Shown here one piece after another: positions 24,898 to 33,404 of a DNA stretch of 64,000 nt. Source of the stretch: WHSW01 sp963846565 (GTDB lineage: Bacteria > Actinomycetota > Thermoleophilia > Solirubrobacterales > 70-9); NCBI GenBank assembly GCA_963846565.1, contig CAWJWL010000003.1:434001-498000 (forward strand). The letters are read 5' to 3'. How positions within the stretch are numbered: position 1 is the stretch's first letter; every line of letters starts with the position of its first letter. A program made the position numbers and the translations under genes. The notes beneath the pieces are model-generated. The model worked only from the letters and a program-made list of their open reading frames with translations. It was not told the DNA's origin and ran no database searches.

Positions 24898-26112
24898 CTA
24901 CGTCCGCCGGCGCAAGCGCACGACGATCACGACGACGAGCACCAACGCGGCGGTGAGGGCGATCCACGCGACGATGCCCGGCCCGGGCACGGCGGAGTCG
25001 ACTCGCTCGCCGACGCTCGCCTTCGGGATCGCGACCGCGGCGAGCACCGCGGAGCGCCCCCGCGGCTCTCCGTCGACAGTGACGACGACGTCGCCGAGCC
25101 TCTCGTTCTCCGCGATCGGCCCCTCGACCTCGGCCGGCACGTCGAGCTCGGTCTCGACGTCCTGGCCCCCGCGGACGGTCACGGCGACGTTCTCGGCGGC
25201 GACCAGCGGCAGATTCGACTCCTGGTAGCGAACGTCGGCGAGCGCTACCTGCTCCCGGCGCTTGACCGGCTCGCGCTCGCGGTAGAGGGAGAAGCCGTAC
25301 TCGAGCAGAGCGAGCGAGTCGGCGTCGCGGCCGCTCTCCGTCGCCTCGCCGAGCACGGCGGAGATCAGCGTGACGCCGTCGCGGGTCGCCGAGGCGACGA
25401 GCACGTTGCGGGCGTCGAGCGTGTAGCCGGTCTTCACCCCGTCGACGAAATCGACCGTGCGCACGAGCGTGTTGCGGCTCGCGATCTCGCGCGTCCGCGC
25501 ACCGCTCTCGAGGACCGCGCCGGGCGAGTCGAAGATCTGCCGGAAGGTCTTGTCCTCCCGCATCTTCGCCGCCAGATCGACGAGATCGCGGGCGCTCGAG
25601 TAGTTGTCGGGCTCGTCGAGGCCGATCGGGTTGCCGTAGCTGGTGTCGTCGAGACCGAGCCTGCGGGCCGTCTTGTTCATCTGCGCGACGAAGGCGTCGA
25701 CCGAACCCGAGGTCGCATCGGCCAGTGCGACGGCGGCGTCGTTGCCCGAAGCCAGCAGGAGGCCGTAGAGAAGGTCGCGCGTGGTGATCCGCTCGCCCTC
25801 GACCAGGCCCAGGAGCGACTCGGCGCCCGAGGTCGGCGTGTAGCCGGGCGCGGTCACCTTCTCGTCCAGCTCGAGGCGGCCCCGGGCCACGAACGCCGTC
25901 ATCAGCTTCGTCGTCGAGGCGATCGAATAGGAGCCGTTCGCGTCATGGCCGGCGAGCAACTTCCCGTCGACCGGGTCGATCAGCGCCCAGGCGGTCGCGC
26001 CGAGCTCGGGAGGCTCGGGCGTATCGGCGGCCCGGGCGGGCGCGGGCAGCCAGGCGATCGCCGCGACCGCGGCGAGGGCGGCGAGGGCGGCTATTCGGAG
26101 AGCGCCTTGCAG
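24898..26112 (-). CDS. D-alanyl-D-alanine carboxypeptidase (PBP5 / S11 family)
   Basis: A serine peptidase that trims the terminal D-Ala of peptidoglycan stem peptides. The three active-site motifs are present: SxxK as STTK, SxN as SGN and KTG in DGVKTGYT. A hydrophobic signal (LAALAAVAAIAWLPAPARA) precedes them, and a C-terminal membrane segment (GIVAWIALTAALVLVV) with a basic RLRRRT tail anchors it. The start is unclear: the frame has only CTG (26112) or an ATA close to the signal, while the nearest GTG is at 26205, inside the LysM gene. Coordinates here use the CTG. Confidence 0.9.
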   Translation of the reverse strand: MQGALRIAALAALAAVAAIAWLPAPARAADTPEPPELGATAWALIDPVDGKLLAGHDANGSYSIASTTKLMTAFVARGRLELDEKVTAPGYTPTSGAESLLGLVEGERITTRDLLYGLLLASGNDAAVALADATSGSVDAFVAQMNKTARRLGLDDTSYGNPIGLDEPDNYSSARDLVDLAAKMREDKTFRQIFDSPGAVLESGARTREIASRNTLVRTVDFVDGVKTGYTLDARNVLVASATRDGVTLISAVLGEATESGRDADSLALLEYGFSLYREREPVKRREQVALADVRYQESNLPLVAAENVAVTVRGGQDVETELDVPAEVEGPIAENERLGDVVVTVDGEPRGRSAVLAAVAIPKASVGERVDSAVPGPGIVAWIALTAALVLVVVIVVRLRRRT

Positions 26113-26477
26113 CCGTCGCGAACGAGATCGACGCAGTTCTGTACCTGCAGGGTCTGGGGGTCGAGTTCCGGATTCAGCTTGACGAGGCGGTCCAGCGGGA
26201 TGCACGTGGCCGCCGCGATCCCGCTCAGCCCCGCCGTGTCGTCCTCGGTGACCACGTGGTAGCCATCGTCGACCGCGTCCGGATCCGAGACCTCGCACTC
26301 GCCGCTGGTCGTCGTCGATCGGGTCCTCTCCGGCTCGTCGTCGCCGTCGCCGTCGAGGCCGCCGAGGTCGCCCGAGATCACCAGGTAGACGACCGCGATC
26401 GACGCGATCAACGCCAACGGAGCGAGCACGCGTGCCGTCCAGCTGCGCGGCTCCCGATCCCATCCCGACCCTTGCAT
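26091..26477 (-). CDS. Membrane-anchored LysM-domain protein
   Basis: 128 residues: a short basic cytoplasmic N-terminus, one membrane segment (VLAPLALIASIAVVYLVIS, about 17-35), an acidic/Thr-rich linker and a C-terminal LysM-like domain (GYHVVTEDDTAGLSGIAAA ... LNPELDPQTLQVQNCVDLV). LysM binds GlcNAc-containing glycans. Its 3' end overlaps the start of the D,D-carboxypeptidase gene, so the pair may act together at the cell wall. The cysteines flanking the LysM could form disulfides. Confidence 0.8.
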   Translation of the reverse strand: MQGSGWDREPRSWTARVLAPLALIASIAVVYLVISGDLGGLDGDGDDEPERTRSTTTSGECEVSDPDAVDDGYHVVTEDDTAGLSGIAAATCIPLDRLVKLNPELDPQTLQVQNCVDLVRDGCKALSE

Positions 26478-26527
26478 AGCGGGCCGAATCGTAGGGACTG
26501 CTCGGTGGGCCCATCGCAGCTCGAGCG

Positions 26528-27421
26528 CTAGCGGGCGGGCGCTTGCGAGACCTGCCAGACCTCGGCGCGCAGGCTCTCGGCGGCCTCCGCCGGATCCGGG
26601 GCGCCCGCGATCGAGCGCGACGCGGTCACGATCGCGGAGGCCGGATGGAGGGCGAACGCGGCGGCGAGATCGGCGGCGCGCCCGCCCTGCGCGCCGACCC
26701 CGGGGAGGAGAAAGATCGAGCGCGGCATCGCCTCACGCAGGCCGGCGAGGTGCTCCGGCTCGGTCGCCCCGACGACAGCCCCAACCCCACTGAGGCCGCA
26801 CTCGCCGAGCAGGCGGTCCGCCGAGCCGGCGACGAGCTCGGCGAAGTGGCTGTGCAGAGGCCTCCCGCCCGCATCGAGGTCGAGGAAGTCGGCGGCACCC
26901 GGGTTCGACGTGCGGACGAGGACGAAGACGCCCGATCCGGCCGCGGCGGCCGCCCCCAGCAGCGGCTCGAGCGCGTCGGCGCCCAGCAATGGGTTGGCCG
27001 TCGCGGCGTCTGCACCGAGGCCGCCGAGCTCGCCCCACGGTGTCGAGAGCGAGCCGAACAGCGCCTGACCGTACGCCGTCGCGCTCACCGGGACGTCGCC
27101 TCGCTTGCCATCCGCGATGACCAGGAGGCCCGCCTCCTGGGCGCCGGCAACGACGCGCTCGAGCGCCGCCCAGCCGGGGGCGCCGAGGCGCTCGAAGCAA
27201 GCGAGCTGCGGCTTCACGGCCACGCACGCCGGCCCGGCCGCATCGATCAGCGCGGCGCAATGCGCGGCGACGGCCTCGCCCGCGGCGACCGCTCCGGATG
27301 AGTCGGGTCCCTGCCCCGCCCCGGCCTCGAGTCCGGTCGGATCCGGATCGAGGCCGAGGCAGACCTGGCTCGAGCGCTCTTCGACGAGCGCCGCGAGCCG
27401 GTCGGCAAAGGGCGCGGCCAG
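26528..27421 (-). CDS. pyrF: Orotidine-5'-phosphate decarboxylase (type 2)
   Basis: The final step of UMP synthesis. The catalytic motif is VIADGKRGDVPVSATAYG, and VTASRSIAG is the phosphate-binding end. The first usual start codon is a GTG at 27223, but family-conserved sequence lies upstream in the same frame, with no stop: FADRLAALVEERSSQVCLGLDPDP. The only sensible start before it is a CTG at 27419-27421, preceded by AAAGGG with 6 bases between. That gives 297 residues, close to the type 2 norm. The gene follows the HU gene with only two bases between. Confidence 0.88.
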   Translation of the reverse strand: MAAPFADRLAALVEERSSQVCLGLDPDPTGLEAGAGQGPDSSGAVAAGEAVAAHCAALIDAAGPACVAVKPQLACFERLGAPGWAALERVVAGAQEAGLLVIADGKRGDVPVSATAYGQALFGSLSTPWGELGGLGADAATANPLLGADALEPLLGAAAAAGSGVFVLVRTSNPGAADFLDLDAGGRPLHSHFAELVAGSADRLLGECGLSGVGAVVGATEPEHLAGLREAMPRSIFLLPGVGAQGGRAADLAAAFALHPASAIVTASRSIAGAPDPAEAAESLRAEVWQVSQAPAR

Positions 27422-27423
27422 GC

Positions 27424-27696
27424 CTAACCCTTTACGCGCTGCTTGAGACCGGCGCCTGCCGAGAACTTCGGCACCTTGCCGCCGGCGATCGTGATCCGCT
27501 CGCCCGTGCGCGGGTTGACACCCTGGCGCGGTCCGCGCTCGGCGACGCTGAACTTGCCGAACCCGGTGAAGCTGATCTCTCCGCCTCCGGCCAGCGTGTC
27601 CGTAATCCCGTCGAGGACGGTCTCGACCGCGTCGGCCGCGGCCTTCTTGCTTGCGAAGTCCCCGCTGATCTTTTCAACGAACTCAGCCTTAGTCAC
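27424..27696 (-). CDS. hup: HU family DNA-binding protein
   Basis: A 90-residue nucleoid protein: MTKAEFVEKISGDFASKKAA, then ISFTGFGKFSVAERGPRQGVN with the DNA-bending proline arm (NPRTGERITIAGGKVPKFSAG). There is no Lys/Ala-rich C-terminal tail, unlike mycobacterial or streptomycete HupB/HupS. It starts at a GTG preceded by a strong AGGAGG ten bases upstream. pyrF starts directly after it. Confidence 0.97.
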   Translation of the reverse strand: MTKAEFVEKISGDFASKKAAADAVETVLDGITDTLAGGGEISFTGFGKFSVAERGPRQGVNPRTGERITIAGGKVPKFSAGAGLKQRVKG

Positions 27697-27838
27697 TGTT
27701 TCTGATCCTCCTACTTATCCAGGTTGGTGGAAGGGGCGGGCGCCACGCTACAGAAGCCCGAGGACGCCGTTTCCCGCATGACTCGTGCGTGGCGCTGGTG
27801 GGAGGCCCCACTGGATCGACGCGACTACGATCCGCGCG

Positions 27839-29056
27839 ATGTCGCGCGCGCTCCTCGCCGTCGCCGTGGTGGCGCTCGCCGCGCTCGGCGCCGGTTGTGG
27901 CGCGGAGGACGAGCCCCGGACCCTCCCCGGGCGAGCGTTTCCCGCGGCCGTCCCCGACGGCTTCTTCGGCATCAACGGACAGGGCCTGCGACCGCTGGCC
28001 GAAGACGGCGAGCTCGACCTCCTCGACCGCCACCTCGACGTGATCGCCGCCGGGGGAATCGATTTCGTCCGCGCCAACACCGACTGGCCGCGGATCGAAC
28101 CGGGGCCACCCTTGGGCGGCGAGCACACCTACCTGCTCGACGGCCTCGACGACTGGGTGCGGGCGCTCGCCCAGCACGGGCTGCGCTGGGACGCCGTCGT
28201 CATGGGGGTGCCGACCCCGCCCTGGGCGGCGCACCGGGGCGCCGTCAAGGTCTGCGGCTCGCGCGCGGCGCCGGCGCGCGCTGCCGACGTCGCCGCGCTC
28301 GCCGCCGCACTCGCGACGCGCTACGGCCGCGGGGGCACGTTCTGGAAGGCGGAGCCGGACGTCCCCTATCTGCCGGTGATCGAGTACGAGCTCTGGAACG
28401 AGCCCAACCTCGGGTCGTTCTGGTGCCCGATCCCCGACCCGACGGCCTACGCCGCGGTGGCCGACGCGACCGCCGACGCGATCCTCGCGGCCGATCCGAA
28501 GGCGACCGTGATCTACGGCGGACTCGCGGCCTTCGAGAAGACGAAGGTCGAGGGGCCCGGGGACGCGGTCTACAGCGCCGCGCGGTTCCTCGAGCGGACG
28601 ATCGCGGCGGCGCCGGCGCTTGCCCGCAAGCTCGACCAGATCGCGGTGCACGCATACGGGGCCCGTCCCGCCGGGGTGCTCGAGCGCCTCGCGGCACAGC
28701 GCCGCGCGGTCCGCGAGGCCGGCCTCGGCGAGATGCCGATCACCTTCAACGAGACGGGCTGGTACACGAGCGGCGCGGGGCCGATCGCGCCCGTCTCCGA
28801 GGAGGAGCGGGCTATCTATCTGGCCGAGGTCACCGCGGCGGTCGCGCGCTCGAACTGTGGCGTCGCGTCGTTCGCGCCCCACACCTGGATCACCCGCGAG
28901 CTCAACCCGGCGAGCATCGAGGACTACTACGGGATTGCCGACCCGGAGACGGCGGAGCCCTACCCCACCGCCGGGGCCTACCTCGACCAGGTCCTCCTCT
29001 ACGAGGGCCGCGGCACCGAGGCGCCGCCCGACGAGGAGATCGCCGTCTGCCGCTAG
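27839..29056 (+). CDS. Lipoprotein glycoside hydrolase (clan GH-A-like)
   Basis: 405 residues from the ATG at 27839, which gives a short lipoprotein signal with lipobox LGAGC; an ATG at 27785 would only add an unlikely N-terminus. The body looks like a TIM-barrel glycosidase: FFGINGQG at the start, acid/base Glu in YELWNEPN and nucleophile Glu in ITFNETGW, the pattern of GH39/GH5-type beta-glycosidases. The substrate is unknown. It is the first gene of the polysaccharide region and may trim the surface glycan. Its stop shares CTAG with the convergent oxidoreductase gene. Confidence 0.78.
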   Translation: MSRALLAVAVVALAALGAGCGAEDEPRTLPGRAFPAAVPDGFFGINGQGLRPLAEDGELDLLDRHLDVIAAGGIDFVRANTDWPRIEPGPPLGGEHTYLLDGLDDWVRALAQHGLRWDAVVMGVPTPPWAAHRGAVKVCGSRAAPARAADVAALAAALATRYGRGGTFWKAEPDVPYLPVIEYELWNEPNLGSFWCPIPDPTAYAAVADATADAILAADPKATVIYGGLAAFEKTKVEGPGDAVYSAARFLERTIAAAPALARKLDQIAVHAYGARPAGVLERLAAQRRAVREAGLGEMPITFNETGWYTSGAGPIAPVSEEERAIYLAEVTAAVARSNCGVASFAPHTWITRELNPASIEDYYGIADPETAEPYPTAGAYLDQVLLYEGRGTEAPPDEEIAVCR

Positions 29057-30459
29057 GCGGGCATCGGCTCGGGGACGCCGAACCGCTTCTCGATCTTCGC
29101 CCCGACGAGCTCTGCGACGACCTCCTCGGCCTCGCGCACGGCGTAGTTGGTGCCACGATCGTCGGGGTAGACCTGGGTGGTGTTGGCGAGGAAGAGCCCG
29201 GGCACGCCGGTGTCGTACGGAGGCATCCGGTCGCGGTAGTTCGGCAGCACGACGGGCTGGCCGGCGGGCTCGCGGAACATCCAGCTCTGCTTGATCCAGT
29301 CGCGGCTGAACGCCGGATTGACCTTGCGCAGGCCGGGCTCGTAGAAGTCGATCAGCTCGTCCATCGACTTCGTCAGCAGCTCGTGGTCACGGGGCAGGTA
29401 GTTCGCGACGTAGAGCATGTGTCGACCGCCGTAGCGCTCGAGCGGGACGAGGTTCGTCTGCTCGATCAGGCCGATGAACCCGAGGTCGATGTCGGCGACG
29501 TTGGTCCAGTAGTACGGATGGAACTGGCGGTCCATCTCGCAGAGCAGGCAGAGCGCGGCGAAGTACTCGATCTTCTGCGTCCGCTGCATGTAGGCGGGGC
29601 CGATCTCGGCGGCCAGGTCGGGCTCGAGCAGCTCCTCGAAGACGTCTGACGGCAGCGCGGCGATCACGGCGTCGTAGCGCTCGGGCTCGCCGTCGGCCTC
29701 GAACTCGCGCGGGTCGAGACCGCGGCGGAAGGAGTCGGACGCCGCCGGCGTGACGAGGAACTTGCCGTCCGCGTCGCGGGCCAGCCGCGTCGCCGGGCGG
29801 TCGATCATCACCCGGCCGCCGTACCCCTCGATCAGCTCACGGAGGCGGACGAAGATCGATTCGAAGCTGTTCTTCGGATAGACGAGCAGCTCCCCCTTCG
29901 CCTCCTCGCCGGTGACCTGGCGCCGGTTGCGCAGCTTCGCCCAAAGCCACGACATGGAGATGTCGTCGGCCTGGTCGCGGAACTTGCCGTACAGCAGCGG
30001 CCCCCAGACGTGCTCCCAGGCCGATTTCCCCATCACCCGCTCGACCCACTCGCGAATCGTCATGCCCTCGAACACGGTGACGTCGTTGGCGCGCTTTTGC
30101 AGGTAGAGCGCCCCTACGCCCATCCTCACGCGCGAGAGCGGCGACATCGGCGTGTAGCGGATGAGGTCGAGCGGAGTGGTGAACGGATGCAGCTTGCCGT
30201 TGCGGAAGATGGACATGCTCGACGGCCAGGTCTCGAGCTCGGCGCCGATCTCGGCGCACAGGTCGGCCATCTCGCGGTCGCTGGTGAAGAGGTGGTGGTA
30301 GTAGCGCTCGATCAGGACGCCGTCGCCCACGTCGATCGTCGCCGCCTGGCCACCGAGGCCGGGCCAGCGCTCATAGACATCGGTCTCGTGGCCGAGCTTC
30401 GCCAGCCGATGCGCGGCCGTGAGCCCGGCCTGCCCCGCTCCGATCACTGCCACCCTCAT
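29053..30459 (-). CDS. FAD-dependent oxidoreductase, UDP-galactopyranose-mutase/protoporphyrinogen-oxidase-like
   Basis: A 468-residue flavoprotein. The N-terminal Rossmann motif is VAVIGAGQAGLTAAHRLAKLG, followed by GLGGQAATIDVGDG and ERYYHHLFTSD. The C-terminal FAD segment is GVPGLFLANTTQVYPDDRGTNYAVREAEEV. Relatives of this kind often sit in polysaccharide clusters next to glycosyltransferases and methyltransferases, as here. It could be a sugar mutase-like or desaturating enzyme; the reaction is not known. An ATG near 30459 starts it, divergent from the methyltransferase gene. Confidence 0.82.
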   Translation of the reverse strand: MRVAVIGAGQAGLTAAHRLAKLGHETDVYERWPGLGGQAATIDVGDGVLIERYYHHLFTSDREMADLCAEIGAELETWPSSMSIFRNGKLHPFTTPLDLIRYTPMSPLSRVRMGVGALYLQKRANDVTVFEGMTIREWVERVMGKSAWEHVWGPLLYGKFRDQADDISMSWLWAKLRNRRQVTGEEAKGELLVYPKNSFESIFVRLRELIEGYGGRVMIDRPATRLARDADGKFLVTPAASDSFRRGLDPREFEADGEPERYDAVIAALPSDVFEELLEPDLAAEIGPAYMQRTQKIEYFAALCLLCEMDRQFHPYYWTNVADIDLGFIGLIEQTNLVPLERYGGRHMLYVANYLPRDHELLTKSMDELIDFYEPGLRKVNPAFSRDWIKQSWMFREPAGQPVVLPNYRDRMPPYDTGVPGLFLANTTQVYPDDRGTNYAVREAEEVVAELVGAKIEKRFGVPEPMPA

Positions 30460-30509
30460 CGGCGCGGCAGCGTACAGGCACCGCCGCCCGAGCCGTAGAG
30501 TGCCCGCCG

Positions 30510-31307
30510 ATGTCCGAGCAGCAGTCGATCCCGCCCGACGTCTATGACCGCGACTACTTCCTCTCCGAGATCTGCGAGGGATTCGAGGAGGCGCAGCAGG
30601 GCGAGGTCTCGTTCAACAAGGCGAAACAGGTCCGGATTCTCGGCCCCCGCCAGGGCCTCAAGATTCTCGACGCCGGGTGCGGACGCGGCGAGACGGCGCT
30701 GGCGCTGGCGAAGCTGGGCGCGGAGGTGAGCGGCCTCGACTACTCGGCCGCCGCGGTCGACCTGACCAAGGAGATGCTGGCGGAGATCCAGCCCGACGCC
30801 GACGTACGGGTCGGCAGCGTGACCGAGCTGCCCTGGCCCGACGACAGCTTCGACCGGATCCAGTTCTCCGACGTGATCGAGCACCTGGACCCGCCGCAGA
30901 CAGTGCCCGCCCTGGCGGAGTTTCGCCGCGTGCTGAAGCCGGGAGGCTTCGTCCTCGTCCACACGGCGCCGAACCTGCTCTTCATGAAGTACGGCTGGCC
31001 GGCGGCGCGGCCCTTCGTCAAGCTCGTCGGCCATCGCGAGGTCGCCGGCAAGGTCGACCTGTGGTTCAAGATCGCCGAGGACTACCACGTCAACGAGCAG
31101 TCGGTGCACACGATGCGGCGCAACATGCGTGCGGCCGGGTTCGAGGATCCCCACGTCTGGATCGATCCGGACGTCCTCCGAGGCGGCCAGTTCCACCTGC
31201 TCGAGGGATTCGAGGGTCCCCTGATTCGGATCGCGCAGCGGGTTTCCTCGTGGCGGCCGGTCCGCATCTGGATCGGCAACGACGTCCTCGGCGTCGGCGT
31301 CAAGTAG
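30510..31307 (+). CDS. Class I SAM-dependent methyltransferase
   Basis: 265 residues with the SAM-binding motif I LKILDAGCGRGETAL, the acidic end of strand 2 (VSGLDYSAAAV), DRIQFSDVIEHL and the post-motif FRRVLKPGGFVLVHTAPN. The C-terminal part (VHTMRRNMRAAGF) fits the sugar or small-molecule methyltransferases seen in polysaccharide clusters. It lies 15 bp upstream of the first GT-C-like gene, so the two are probably co-transcribed. Confidence 0.88.
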   Translation: MSEQQSIPPDVYDRDYFLSEICEGFEEAQQGEVSFNKAKQVRILGPRQGLKILDAGCGRGETALALAKLGAEVSGLDYSAAAVDLTKEMLAEIQPDADVRVGSVTELPWPDDSFDRIQFSDVIEHLDPPQTVPALAEFRRVLKPGGFVLVHTAPNLLFMKYGWPAARPFVKLVGHREVAGKVDLWFKIAEDYHVNEQSVHTMRRNMRAAGFEDPHVWIDPDVLRGGQFHLLEGFEGPLIRIAQRVSSWRPVRIWIGNDVLGVGVK

Positions 31308-31322
31308 CAGCGGCGCGCCGCG

Positions 31323-33404
31323 ATGTCGGCGGGTAGCTACCTCGCGGGCGCGCTCTTCGCGCTGGGCGTCTACGGATCGGCGTTCGTCGCCGTCGAACTG
31401 GCCGTTCGCACCCGGCTTCCGCAGCTGCGCGGGGCACCGCGCGCGGTCGCCTGGGGCATCCTCGCAACCGCGGCGCTGCTCCTCGTGCATCTCGTCCCGG
31501 CCGCACTCGGAGTCCTGAGCCGCGAGACCGCGCTGCTCGCCGCGCTCGCGCTCCTCGGCGCAGCCTTTCTCACCGCCCGATCGGCCGGGCCGAGGCCCGC
31601 CGAGACCGCCGGCGCCGACGACGATGCGCCGCGGCCGCCGCTCGAATGGGGCCTGGCGACCGTTGGGCTGCTTGGGGCCGCCATCTGGCTCGCGGTCGCG
31701 TTGCTCGAGCATGCCGACCTCGCGCCGACGGGCTTCGACGCGGCGAGCGCCTACTTCCCGACCGCGGCCCGCTGGATGCAGGAGGGCTCGATCTGGGAGA
31801 TCGCCGACTGGGTCCCCTCCGCCTTCTACGGCTCCGGCCCGGGCAACGGCTCGATCGTCGTCCTCTCGGCGATGCTGCCGTGGAGCGACGACTTCCTCGC
31901 CCACCTCGCGATCTATCCATACGTCGTTCTGACGGCCGTGGCGCTCTACGCCCTCGCGCGCGAGGGCGGCTCCCCGCGACCGGCCGCGATCCTGCTGGCG
32001 CTGATGGTCACCGCCAGCCCGGTGGTCGTCATCCCCGGCCTCGCCGACGGGCTCCTCGACCCGGTCATGTACGCGAGCCTCGCGGCCGGCGTCCTCTTCC
32101 TGATCCGGCACAACCGCACCGCCGCCCGCGCCGACCTCCTGCTCGCCGCCGTCGCACTCGGGATCTGCTTCGGGACGAAGTTCTACGGCTACACCACGGT
32201 CGCGACGGTGCTCGTCGTCTGGGCGGGCGCCCGCCTGGCCTGCCGCGCCGCGCCGCGGCTCGTCATCCGAGACCTCCTTCTCGCCGGGGCCGTCGTCCTC
32301 GCCGCCGGCGGGATCTGGATGCTGCGCAACTGGGTCGAGACCGGCAATCCTCTGATGCCGGTGAAGATCGCCATTGGCGGCCTGACGATCTTCGATGCGC
32401 CGCCGGACCCGCAGCGGCCGGTGATCGGTGCATCACTGGCGAGCTATCTCGACCAGCCGGCGGTCTGGATCGACACGCTGGCGCACCAGTTCCGGATTGC
32501 CGTCGGGATCGGCCTGTTGATCGTCGCGGGCGCTTGCGTCGCCGCGGCGGCCCTTCTCTTCCGCGCCCGGCGCAGCGCCTGGGAGGTGCCGGAGCGCGTC
32601 GCCGCAACCGCTCTGGTCGCCGCGGCCGCCGCTGCCGTCGTGTACCTCGTGACGCCCTACTCCGCTCCCGGCTTCGGGACGCCCGACGCCGCGGCGATCA
32701 ACGTCCGCTACGGGATCCCGGCGCTGATCCTCGCCGTGCCCGCGCTCGGCTGGCTCGCGGCTCGCCTGGCCGGCGCCTGGTCGGCGGTCCTGTGCGTGCT
32801 CCTCCTCCTCGGCACGATCGACGCCCTGCGGGTCGGCACCGTCACAACGTCGAGAAGCGTCTACGTCTGCTTCGCGCTCGCCCTCGCGCTCACCGCGGTC
32901 GGGCTGGTGGTCCGCCGCCGCGGCGGCGAGCTCCCGGCAATCCGCGTCGGGCCACGCCTCGCAGCTTCGATCGTGGCCCTGGCGGCCCTCGTCGCGCTCG
33001 GCTACTTCCTCCAGCGCGACTACGCCGGCGATCGCTACGCGGGCGAGGATCCCGCGATCGAGTACGTCACGGGCCTCGACGCCGCGCGGGTCGGCCTCGC
33101 GGGCAGTTGGTCGACCGCCGGTGTCTCGCCGACGTACCCGTCCTTCGGGGGGCAGCTCGACAACGACGTCTCCTACCTGGGGACGGTCGAGGATGCCCTG
33201 CTCGAAGCACCGGGCTCACAGGCGGAGTTCGACGCAGCGCTGGTGCGGGCGGACCCTGACGTGGTCCTGATCGGCCGCGAGCGCGTGAGCTCGGTTCCCG
33301 GGGTCGCGGATCCGATCGCGCCCGGGATACTCGCTGCGTGGGCCCGGGCCCAGGGGTTCGAGTCAACCCTCCGGACGCCGCGCTTTCTCGTCATGAGCCG
33401 CTGA
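31323..33404 (+). CDS. Large multi-pass membrane protein, GT-C-like (family copy 1)
   Basis: 693 residues, with roughly a dozen hydrophobic helices and a soluble C-terminal part. It is one of four related proteins in the window. Shared landmarks are HLVP near residue 56, the first outer-loop Asp with D-x4-YFP and RW (139-151; the other copies have FHxP), GSIWEI, MLPWSDDFLAHL, a GNPLMPV...LTIFDAPPD block, a VRYGIPAL helix and a C-terminal domain (ARVGLAGSW ... LDNDVSYLG). The topology resembles GT39/GT83-type enzymes that use polyprenyl-phosphate sugars. That role is inferred. Confidence 0.75.
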   Translation: MSAGSYLAGALFALGVYGSAFVAVELAVRTRLPQLRGAPRAVAWGILATAALLLVHLVPAALGVLSRETALLAALALLGAAFLTARSAGPRPAETAGADDDAPRPPLEWGLATVGLLGAAIWLAVALLEHADLAPTGFDAASAYFPTAARWMQEGSIWEIADWVPSAFYGSGPGNGSIVVLSAMLPWSDDFLAHLAIYPYVVLTAVALYALAREGGSPRPAAILLALMVTASPVVVIPGLADGLLDPVMYASLAAGVLFLIRHNRTAARADLLLAAVALGICFGTKFYGYTTVATVLVVWAGARLACRAAPRLVIRDLLLAGAVVLAAGGIWMLRNWVETGNPLMPVKIAIGGLTIFDAPPDPQRPVIGASLASYLDQPAVWIDTLAHQFRIAVGIGLLIVAGACVAAAALLFRARRSAWEVPERVAATALVAAAAAAVVYLVTPYSAPGFGTPDAAAINVRYGIPALILAVPALGWLAARLAGAWSAVLCVLLLLGTIDALRVGTVTTSRSVYVCFALALALTAVGLVVRRRGGELPAIRVGPRLAASIVALAALVALGYFLQRDYAGDRYAGEDPAIEYVTGLDAARVGLAGSWSTAGVSPTYPSFGGQLDNDVSYLGTVEDALLEAPGSQAEFDAALVRADPDVVLIGRERVSSVPGVADPIAPGILAAWARAQGFESTLRTPRFLVMSR

